A stretch of DNA of 5,061 nt from TMED27 sp963922705 (GTDB lineage Bacteria > Pseudomonadota > Alphaproteobacteria > Micavibrionales > Micavibrionaceae), in contig CAWUJS010000113.1 of NCBI GenBank assembly GCA_963922705.1, positions 1 through 5,061 on the forward strand, written 5' to 3'. The position numbers and the translations under genes are program-made. The notes under the pieces were generated by a model. It ran no database searches. It saw nothing but the letters and a program-made list of their open reading frames with translations, and was not told where the DNA came from. Positions 1 through 5,061 of the stretch are shown in pieces. Numbering within the stretch: the first letter of the stretch is position 1; the number at the start of each line of letters is the position of its first letter.

Positions 1-3
1 CGC

Positions 4-8
4 AGGAA
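4..8 (+). promoter_or_regulatory. Ribosome binding site supporting the TTG start of the TpsB gene
   Basis: AGGAA lies nine bases before the TTG at 18-20. It is the main support for starting there, because the reading frame is open to the left edge and no upstream stop is visible. A start at 18 also places a well-formed signal peptide at the N-terminus. A start left of the window cannot be excluded. Confidence 0.5.
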
Positions 9-17
9 TTTTCGGGT

Positions 18-1760
18 TTGTCTCTAGCTCAACAAAAGCAATATTATATTAGCTTATGGGCGATATTTTTCTGTTTTATCGCGCAGGATATTTTTGCCCA
101 GGAACTTCCGGGTTCTGCCGACCCAGCTCGTATTTTGAATGAGCAGGCGCCTTTACCTCGTATCCAGGATGAAAATAATATTCAATTCCCAAAAACATCA
201 CAAAATATAGACATACCAGCGGGTTCTGAAAATTTATTGTTTACTTTGAGGTCTGTCCAGATTGATGGATTAAATGCATTCGATGCAGATGAATTTTCAA
301 ATCTCTTTCAATCTAAAATTGGTGAAGAAGTTACAGCGTCTTTTATTTGGGAGCTCGCAAGAGAGATTAATGAACGTTACCGAAATGAAGGTTTTTTCTT
401 ATCGCGCGCCTTTGTACCGCCACAGAAAATTGACACTGGTGATATACGCATAGCCATTATCGAAGGTCAAATCACGGATGTTATTATTGAAGGTGAAAAT
501 GCACAAGACCGGTTAATTCAGTCTATTACCAAGAAGATCATCAATCAAAAGCCAACAAGAATTAAATATCTTGAAAGCCAGCTTTTACGTTTAGATGATT
601 TATACGGGATGAATTTTAATGCGATTTTATCAAAAAACCCGGATGGTGTTGATGGCAGTGTACGCTTAACACTCAAGCAGAAAAAAGAGGCTATGCCGCG
701 TATTGCTGTTGCAATAAATAATTACGGTTCGCGTTTTGTTGGGCCTTACCGTACCAGTATCACCTATGATGATAGTTTCTTTGACTACAACAAAACCTCT
801 ATTTCTGCTATTGCTTCATTACCAAAAGCAGAAGAGCTTAAATTGGCTAGTCTTTCTCACCGTGTTCAGGTGACTCCCAGCGCTGAATTCGAGGTTTTAT
901 TGTCTAAAACACAATCAAATCCTGGTTTTACGCTTGAAGCTAGTGATGTTGACAGTAGCTCATTTTCATGGGGCATTGGCACGCAATGGCTACCTATTCG
1001 TCAACGCGATGAAAATCTTAAACTGTTCACGCGTTTTGAATCTTTAGATAGTGATACAGATGTTTTGAGCACTGAGTTTACAGATGATAAAATCAGGGCT
1101 TTACGCGCAGGCATAAACTACGATTTTATTGACGACTTTGGAGGTGTAAATAATTTAAACCTTACTCTTTCAAGAGGTTTGGATGTGCTCGGAGCAAGTC
1201 AGGAAAATGATCTCAATCTTTCACGCAGCGATGCTTCGCCGGACTTCACCAAGCTAGAAGCTTCTTATGATCGACAGGATTTTATTACAGAAAAATATGT
1301 TTTGAGTACCAGCCTTAAAGGTCAATGGGCATCAAAATCACTTTATTCTTCGGAAGAGTTTGGATATGGCGGGATTAATATTGGACGAGCTTATGATTTT
1401 TCTGAAATCACGGGCGATCAGGGGATCGCTGGATTGCTTGAATTGCAATATAGCGGTATTAAGCCATTAAAGAGTTATCAGATTAATCCTTTTATATTTT
1501 ATGATATCGGTAAGGTTTGGAATGATGGCACTGCAGCAGTAAAAAGCATATCTGGCTCTTCAACGGGTTTTGGTGCACGTGTTTATGCGGAAAAGGGGTT
1601 GAGCTTTGATGCTACTGTTGCCGTACCTCTTACAAAATCAATCGATACGCCCATACAAGGTGGAAACGGCTCTAATCCGGTTTTTCGTTTTGGTATAACG
1701 TATCAGTATGATTTTAGGGCGTGGCATGATTTAAGCCATATAACGATTGAACCGAGATGA
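18..1760 (+). CDS. TpsB outer-membrane transporter (ShlB/FhaC/HecB family), two-partner secretion
   Basis: This is an Omp85-superfamily pore that exports, and in some systems activates, a large TpsA exoprotein (haemolysin, adhesin or contact-dependent toxin) from the periplasm across the outer membrane. The 580-residue product fits the family. Residues 1-27 form a signal peptide with hydrophobic core ISLWAIFFCFIA and likely cleavage after DIFA. Residues 29-60 are a Pro-rich linker (PGSADPARI) like the N-terminal plug region. Residues 74-158 are a ShlB-type POTRA with a YRNEGFFLSRAFVPPQ segment, and 159-222 a second POTRA. About 228-566 is the beta-barrel. GRAYDFSEITGD (456-467) corresponds to the conserved VRGY/F motif of loop L6, and FYDIGKVW (494-501) is a typical FxDxG strand. 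The barrel should end at Phe566, but 14 further residues (RAWHDLSHITIEPR) come from an antisense transposase fragment. No TpsA partner is visible; it may lie left of the window. The gene looks AT-richer than sdhA. Family assignment is firm; substrate and current activity are unknown. Confidence 0.9.
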   Translation: MSLAQQKQYYISLWAIFFCFIAQDIFAQELPGSADPARILNEQAPLPRIQDENNIQFPKTSQNIDIPAGSENLLFTLRSVQIDGLNAFDADEFSNLFQSKIGEEVTASFIWELAREINERYRNEGFFLSRAFVPPQKIDTGDIRIAIIEGQITDVIIEGENAQDRLIQSITKKIINQKPTRIKYLESQLLRLDDLYGMNFNAILSKNPDGVDGSVRLTLKQKKEAMPRIAVAINNYGSRFVGPYRTSITYDDSFFDYNKTSISAIASLPKAEELKLASLSHRVQVTPSAEFEVLLSKTQSNPGFTLEASDVDSSSFSWGIGTQWLPIRQRDENLKLFTRFESLDSDTDVLSTEFTDDKIRALRAGINYDFIDDFGGVNNLNLTLSRGLDVLGASQENDLNLSRSDASPDFTKLEASYDRQDFITEKYVLSTSLKGQWASKSLYSSEEFGYGGINIGRAYDFSEITGDQGIAGLLELQYSGIKPLKSYQINPFIFYDIGKVWNDGTAAVKSISGSSTGFGARVYAEKGLSFDATVAVPLTKSIDTPIQGGNGSNPVFRFGITYQYDFRAWHDLSHITIEPR

Positions 1761-1864
1761 ATACCGCCGAGGAAGGCGCAGGCTGTTTTATCATATCGTG
1801 TTGCAATAGCGCGGTATTCCTTGAATTTTTGGAAAAAGTTTTCGATCAGGTGGCGCCAGTAAAT
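1717..1864 (-). mobile_element. IS5-family transposase remnant (C-terminal end only)
   Basis: Read from 1864 down to 1730 on the - strand, the frame gives IYWRHLIENFFQKFKEYRA, then IATRYDKTACAF and ending IVIWLK. This closely follows the conserved C-terminus of IS5-family DDE transposases (RHLIENFF...K...RAIATRYDK...FL...IHL...IWL). About 45 residues survive. A TAG stop at 1865-1867 immediately precedes the fragment, and the catalytic Asp residues and left end are gone, so it cannot transpose. The usual stop after the IWL(N/K) end is also lost here: the frame runs through SCHALKSY to a TGA at 1703-1705, inside the TpsB gene. The outer boundary is placed at the GGGCG near 1717 because the TpsB barrel ends at 1715, but no terminal inverted repeat or target duplication could be confirmed. 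The family call is from recognition of conserved residues. Exact subgroup is unknown. Confidence 0.8.
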
Positions 1865-1867
1865 CTA

Positions 1868-2029
1868 TATCTGCTCCCATTAGGCCAATACAGATTAATT
1901 TTCCCTCCTTCTGCCGCGTTATAGACATAAGGCTTACCACCGCTTTGCTGGATAGCGATGTCATGCATCAATTTAGGACCATCTCTAAGCCCAGAGAACA
2001 CACAGAAAGCAAAGTTAATAAATTCATGA
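1868..2029. other. Unrecognised segment between transposase remnant and toxin ORF
   Basis: No gene is convincingly supported here. On the - strand one frame stays open (part of a 75-codon frame, 2073-1846) and contains GGKPYVYNAAEGGKINLYW followed by PNGSRY. This has a protein-like residue mix, but I cannot match it to a family. The start of that frame is only a shadow of the toxin ORF, and its end runs out of frame into the transposase remnant. A different frame begins with ATG at 2027 and encodes just 19 residues (MNLLTLLSVCSLGLEMVLN) before a stop. The most economical reading is a fragment of another gene trapped between two rearrangement points. Confidence 0.35.
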
Positions 2030-2608
2030 TTACAGCCCTTTAAAACCCTTGCTTTTCTTAGCATTCTTATCAAAAGTCAACAATGTGTCATAACCGTGGA
2101 CACAGCCTATATCCTGAATGAGATAGTCGGAAAAATCCGCTTTGCCGTCCTTATAGTATTTCAAAGCGCGCATACAGCTATCGAGTTGTTCTATATCAAA
2201 AACAGGTACAGATAAAAGATTTTGCAAAACGCCAAGTCTTTCCTGTTTAGAAATTTTATAAGCTGATTTCAAAACCCAGTTTATTTCGCACATCACAATA
2301 CAAGGTACAAATGCAGGACTATCAGCAGACAAACCCTCTATCACTTGCTGATCAAAATAAGCCTGCCGCTCGGCAAGCCTATGTTTGATATTGCGAACCT
2401 GGCCTTCAATGGCGACAACATAGACGTCACCATCAATTATCTTATGAACCAAAAAATGATTTGGGATCCGGTGCATGAGATAACGCGCGGAATGAATGGG
2501 CTTGACCTCACCAAGATTAGGATCTTCGACAAGGTCAAAAATGGCCTGCTCAATATCAGCTATAAATTTATCAGTGGTCGCAGGGTAGTGTTTGCATGGC
2601 AATTGCAT
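2030..2608 (-). CDS. Chimeric toxin relic: ParE-like domain fused to VapC-type PIN domain
   Basis: The 192-residue product joins parts of two unrelated type II toxins. Residues 10-80 resemble RelE/ParE toxins: an amphipathic helix (DKFIADIEQAIFDLVEDPNLG), then beta strands ending in VHKIIDGDVYVVAIEGQVRN. The first beta strand and helix normally found in ParE seem to be missing. Residues about 82-192 match a VapC PIN RNase: VMCEINWVLKSAYKIS carries Glu108, KADFSDYLI carries Asp158 and Asp161, and LLTFDKNA carries Asp180, followed by the usual GF-x-x-L end. The first PIN strand with its catalytic Asp (LDTNVL in relatives) is absent and has been replaced by the ParE part. No Shine-Dalgarno sequence is seen before the ATG at 2608, and no antitoxin gene lies upstream, where repeats begin. 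The intact frame is clear and both domain calls are by motif recognition. I infer a deletion fusion, probably without RNase activity. A genuine two-domain toxin is a less likely alternative. Confidence 0.6.
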   Translation of the reverse strand: MQLPCKHYPATTDKFIADIEQAIFDLVEDPNLGEVKPIHSARYLMHRIPNHFLVHKIIDGDVYVVAIEGQVRNIKHRLAERQAYFDQQVIEGLSADSPAFVPCIVMCEINWVLKSAYKISKQERLGVLQNLLSVPVFDIEQLDSCMRALKYYKDGKADFSDYLIQDIGCVHGYDTLLTFDKNAKKSKGFKGL

Positions 2609-2634
2609 TTGAAATCGTGATGTGTAAAAACCAT

Positions 2635-2680
2635 CGTCATCCTATTCCCCCCACACCCGTCATCCCCCCCCACACACACT
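2635..2680. repeat. Two degenerate 23-base units starting CGTCATCC, in phase with the following palindrome
   Basis: CGTCATCC occurs at 2635, 2658 and 2681, exactly 23 bases apart each time. The first two units continue as C-rich tracts with ACAC (TATTCCCCCCACACC and CCCCCCACACACACT). The third occurrence is the left arm of the palindrome at 2681-2749. The first two look like decayed or slipped copies of that arm. They sit directly upstream of the chimeric toxin ORF. Confidence 0.7.
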
Positions 2681-2749
2681 CGTCATCCCGGACTTGATCC
2701 GGGATCTCTTCGATTGAGGCATGAGATCCCCGCTTTCGCGGGGATGACG
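2681..2749. repeat. 69-base dispersed palindromic repeat, double hairpin or cloverleaf
   Basis: The outer arms CGTCATCCC (2681-2689) and GGGATGACG (2741-2749) are perfect inverted repeats. Each half also folds alone. ATCCCGGA (2685-2692) pairs with TCCGGGAT (2698-2705) around loop CTTGA, and ATCCCCGC (2726-2733) pairs with GCGGGGAT (2738-2745) around loop TTTC. In addition, GGGATCTC (2701-2708) pairs with GAGATCCC (2723-2730). The element can therefore form one long stem or two hairpins in RNA or single-stranded DNA. From general knowledge, palindromes with CGTCATCCCGG arms recur in intergenic regions of many alphaproteobacteria. The copy here could also act as a bidirectional transcription barrier, though it has no adjacent T-tract. 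Confidence 0.85.
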
Positions 2750-2794
2750 ATAATTGTCGGTTGTGCCCAATAACAGGATCCCTGCTATTAGGTG

Positions 2795-2881
2795 CGAACA
2801 AACCTTCGGTTTGCTACTTTATAAATACGAACAAACCTGCGGTTTGCTAATTTATCAATACGAACAAACCTGCGGTTTGCT
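2795..2881. repeat. Three tandem 33-base repeats, each with a CAAACC/GGTTTG hairpin
   Basis: Units begin CGAACAAACC at 2795, 2828 and 2861, with an exact 33-base period. Units 1 and 2 differ at only three positions. Unit 3 keeps about the first 20 bases and then diverges at 2881. Each unit holds CAAACC and GGTTTG around a three-base loop (TTC in unit 1, TGC in units 2 and 3), giving three short stems. The period is a multiple of three, so a + strand frame reads as 11-residue repeats of the form YEQTCGLLIYQ. I treat that as a by-product, since no credible start or flanking domain exists. This is not a CRISPR array: the repeats adjoin without distinct spacers. Confidence 0.85.
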
Positions 2882-3139
2882 TCGCCGCGTGCATGACGGT
2901 ATTGTATTAAAAATCGGGCTATTAAATCCAAATGCAATCGCCATGCCTTGGATACAAGCCACGCTTACTGTATTTTTTACTCAGAATTGGATGCGACATC
3001 TATTTTAATGTAGTAATGCCAAAAATTTACAGGCATAAGCATTATCGCGGGGTAAAGCCAAAGGGCAAAATAAAATAAATAGTAATTTTGATAAGATGTA
3101 CTATTTTAATAGGAAGCGTGTAAGATATACATGAAAATC
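2882..3139 (+). other. AT-rich non-coding leader upstream of sdhA
   Basis: This 258-base stretch contains no gene I can support; both strands are broken by stops or give only short unremarkable peptides. It becomes strongly AT-rich after 3060. A weak inverted repeat, ATAGTA (3079-3084) and TACTAT (3099-3104), lies in the last 75 bases. A TTGATA at 3088-3093 resembles a -35 element, but no good -10 box stands at 16-18 bases from it, so I do not call a promoter. If sdhA is transcribed separately, its promoter should be here, since the upstream genes are not sdhC or sdhD. Confidence 0.4.
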
Positions 3140-3145
3140 AAAGGA
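3140..3145 (+). promoter_or_regulatory. Ribosome binding site of sdhA
   Basis: AAAGGA lies eight bases before the ATG at 3154 and supports this start, which leaves the normal short N-terminal extension before the FAD-binding fold. A second SD-like AGGAAG at 3111-3116 precedes a tiny frame starting at 3131. Confidence 0.75.
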
Positions 3146-3153
3146 ATAAAAAT

Positions 3154-4971
3154 ATGAGCAATCAATCAAACCTAGAAAATAGCGCTCCAGCATACGAAAT
3201 TGTTGATCATGAATATGATGTTCTGGTCGTAGGTGCAGGGGGCGCAGGCTTGCGTGCTGGTTTTGGGTGTGCAGAAAAAGGCCTCAAAACAGCCATCATC
3301 TCTAAAGTCTTCCCAACCAGATCACACACAGTCGCAGCCCAAGGCGGTATTTCTGCCGCGCTGGGTAACATGGGTGAGGATAGCTGGCAGTTTCATATGT
3401 ATGACACTGTCAAAGGCTCAGACTGGCTGGGTGATCAGGACGCGATTGAATATATGTGCCGTGAGGCAATCCCGTCCATCATTGAACTTGAACATTATGG
3501 TGTTCCCTTTTCCCGAACGGCTGCCGGAAAAATATATCAGCGTGCATTTGGCGGTATGACAACCCATTACGGCAAGGGAACTGCGCAGCGTACTTGCGCT
3601 GCAGCGGACCGAACCGGGCATGCAATTTTGCATACGCTTTACACGCAAGCGCTCAAACATCAGGCTGAGTTTTTTATTGAATATTTCGCGCTCGATTTGA
3701 TTATGTCTGATGATGGACAGTGCCTGGGCGTTATGGCCTGGAATTTGGATGATGGTACAATCCACCGCTTCCGTGCGCATCAAACAATCCTAGCGACAGG
3801 TGGATATGGACGCGCTTACTTCTCCTGCACATCCGCACATACCTGTACCGGAGATGGAAACGGCATGGTTGTACGTGCCGGCATCCCTTTACAAGACATG
3901 GAATTCACACAATTCCACCCAACCGGCATTTACGGCGCAGGGTGCTTAATTACCGAAGGTGTGCGCGGCGAAGGAGGGATCTTGCGCAACTCCGAAGGCG
4001 AGCGCTTTATGGAACGTTATGCCCCATCTGCAAAAGACCTCGCATCCCGCGATGTTGTCTCCCGCTCCATGACAATAGAAATCCGTGAAGGGCGCGGTGT
4101 TGGTGAGGGTAAAGACCATATCCATCTTGATTTGACGCATCTAGATCCCGATATCATCTATTCACGCCTTCCAGGTATTGCAGAGAGCGCAAAGATCTTC
4201 GCTGGTGTCGATGTAACCAAAGATCCAATTCCTGTCTTGCCAACCGTGCATTACAATATGGGCGGTATTCAGGCGAACTATAAATGCGAAGTCATTAATC
4301 CAACAAAAAGAGACCCGAACGCAATCGTGCCCGGCCTTATGGCTATTGGTGAGGCTGCATGCGTATCCGTGCATGGTGCAAACCGTCTTGGCTCAAACTC
4401 ATTGCTTGATCTGGTTGTTTTTGGACGCGCCGCTGCCAATCGCTGTGCAGAAACCGTACAACCCGGTGCGCCGCACCGCCCGTTTGATGGTGATGACGGC
4501 AGCAAATGCCTTGCCCGCCTCGATCACATCCGACACGCAAAAGGCAATACCAGAACGGCAGAGCTACGCCTTGATATGCAAAAAACCATGCAGGATCATG
4601 CTGCTGTGTTCCGTACAGGGGATAGCTTGAACGAAGGTGTGCAGAAAATCGATAAAGTCTATGCAGGGAAAACAGACCTCAAAGTCACGGATAAATCGAT
4701 GATTTTCAATACCGATCTGGTCGAGGCGCTGGAGTTGGATAATTTACTGTCCCAAGCTGTAGCAAGCATGCATTCCGCCGCTAACCGCGAAGAATCACGC
4801 GGTGCGCATGCCCGTGAAGATTTCCCCGATCGTGATGATCAAAAATGGATGAAGCATACTGTGATCTGGATTGATGATAATGGAAAAACCCAAATTGATT
4901 ACCGCCCTGTGATTATGAATACGCTGACCAATGAAATCGAACCATTCCCGCCAAAGGCTCGGGTTTATTAA
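3154..4971 (+). CDS. sdhA: Succinate dehydrogenase flavoprotein subunit (EC 1.3.5.1)
   Basis: SdhA is the catalytic FAD subunit of respiratory complex II. It oxidises succinate to fumarate on the cytoplasmic face of the inner membrane and passes electrons through SdhB iron-sulfur clusters to quinone at SdhC/SdhD. The 605-residue product is full length. The N-terminal dinucleotide fold has VVGAGGAGLRA (25-35). RSHT places the covalent-FAD His at residue 58, followed by AAQGG. The active-site residues expected from E. coli SdhA are all present by motif: His255 in FHPTG, Thr267 and Glu268 in TEGVRGEGG, Arg299 in SRDVV, His366 in PTVHYNMGG and Arg411 in ANRLGSNSLLDL. The C-terminal helical and capping region includes SRGAHAREDFPDRDD (548-562) and DYRPV, and ends PPKARVY. 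The gene looks intact and functional. Unusually, sdhC and sdhD are not upstream, and no sdhB start is evident in the 90 bases after the stop. It looks GC-richer than the TpsB gene. Confidence 0.97.
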   Translation: MSNQSNLENSAPAYEIVDHEYDVLVVGAGGAGLRAGFGCAEKGLKTAIISKVFPTRSHTVAAQGGISAALGNMGEDSWQFHMYDTVKGSDWLGDQDAIEYMCREAIPSIIELEHYGVPFSRTAAGKIYQRAFGGMTTHYGKGTAQRTCAAADRTGHAILHTLYTQALKHQAEFFIEYFALDLIMSDDGQCLGVMAWNLDDGTIHRFRAHQTILATGGYGRAYFSCTSAHTCTGDGNGMVVRAGIPLQDMEFTQFHPTGIYGAGCLITEGVRGEGGILRNSEGERFMERYAPSAKDLASRDVVSRSMTIEIREGRGVGEGKDHIHLDLTHLDPDIIYSRLPGIAESAKIFAGVDVTKDPIPVLPTVHYNMGGIQANYKCEVINPTKRDPNAIVPGLMAIGEAACVSVHGANRLGSNSLLDLVVFGRAAANRCAETVQPGAPHRPFDGDDGSKCLARLDHIRHAKGNTRTAELRLDMQKTMQDHAAVFRTGDSLNEGVQKIDKVYAGKTDLKVTDKSMIFNTDLVEALELDNLLSQAVASMHSAANREESRGAHAREDFPDRDDQKWMKHTVIWIDDNGKTQIDYRPVIMNTLTNEIEPFPPKARVY

Positions 4972-5061
4972 GGTTTTGAGAAATATGAATATTTATGTGA
5001 TAATTGAATTATAGAACCCTCTGCAAAAACGGATGATATTTGATTTGTAGCGGCACTCATG
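4972..5061. other. Intergenic region after sdhA, no gene or terminator recognised
   Basis: The 90 bases to the right edge are AT-rich. They contain one nine-codon frame (ATG at 4985, ending TAG) that is not credible as a gene. There is no GC-rich hairpin with T-tract that would mark a terminator. An ATG ends the window at 5059-5061 without a clear ribosome binding site, so whether sdhB or another gene begins there cannot be judged. On the - strand a frame is open from 5060 to a stop at 4968, but its 30 residues are not recognisable. Confidence 0.4.

Noticed and set aside
1717..1867. Complete insertion sequence
   Set aside because: Only the C-terminal ~45 residues of the transposase remain, with no left end, catalytic core or paired inverted repeats.
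1846..2073. Open frame of 75 codons on the - strand as a gene
   Set aside because: Its start overlaps the end of the PIN frame and its end runs out of frame into the transposase remnant. Only the middle part is of interest and is listed as an unrecognised segment.
2345..2620. Open frame of 91 codons on the + strand
   Set aside because: It lies entirely opposite the ParE-PIN ORF, whose - strand translation has clear family motifs, so this is a shadow frame.
2795..2881. Possible CRISPR array
   Set aside because: Units are directly adjacent with near-identical linkers, there are no unique spacers, and no cas gene is present.
2754..3008. Open frame of 84 codons on the + strand with YEQTCGLL repeats
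   Set aside because: It starts with TTG just after the palindrome, has no clear ribosome binding site, and its repetitive part is simply the 33-base DNA repeat translated. The rest shows no recognisable domain.
3088..3126. sigma70-type promoter for sdhA using TTGATA (3088) and TAAGAT (3121)
   Set aside because: The spacer is 27 bases, too long for a normal promoter, and no better -10 candidate sits at 16-18 bases.
3233..4630. Several frames of 64-121 codons inside sdhA on both strands
   Set aside because: All are shadows of the well-conserved sdhA reading frame and show no independent domain.
4968..5060. Convergent gene on the - strand ending at the sdhA stop
   Set aside because: Only 30 unremarkable residues (starting MSAATNQ) are visible and there is no family signal; too little to support.

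Overview
The window looks like chromosomal DNA from an alphaproteobacterium. The main reason is the succinate dehydrogenase flavoprotein at 3154-4971: its length (605 residues), covalent-FAD motif and PPKARVY C-terminus are of the alphaproteobacterial/mitochondrial type. A cloverleaf-like CGTCATCCC...GGGATGACG palindrome of a kind scattered through many alphaproteobacterial genomes supports this. The sequence alone does not settle genus or order.

Left part (18-1760, +): an outer-membrane two-partner-secretion transporter (TpsB; ShlB/FhaC/HecB family), nearly complete, with signal peptide, POTRA domains and a C-terminal beta-barrel. Its last 14 codons are not normal TpsB sequence. They read antisense through the 3' end of an IS5-family transposase fragment (about 1717-1864, - strand), so an insertion appears to have removed the original stop codon.

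Middle part (about 1717-3139): roughly 1.4 kb of accessory or debris DNA. In order it holds the transposase remnant, an unrecognised segment, an intact but chimeric - strand ORF joining a ParE-like toxin to a VapC-type PIN domain without its N-terminus, two 23-base units starting CGTCATCC, a 69-base double-hairpin palindrome, three 33-base tandem repeats each with a short hairpin, and an AT-rich leader before sdhA. I see no antitoxin gene here.

Right part (3154-4971, +): an intact sdhA with all expected flavin and dicarboxylate-site residues. The sdhC and sdhD genes that usually precede it in alphaproteobacteria are absent upstream, and sdhB does not begin in the first 87 bases after it. Either the operon has been split by rearrangement or the other subunits lie elsewhere.

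The genes do not form one pathway. One exports a large exoprotein across the outer membrane, one is a possibly dead toxin relic, and one belongs to the TCA cycle and respiratory chain. The main interest is how mobile and repetitive DNA has reshaped the junctions. I found no RNA gene, CRISPR array or complete transposon.
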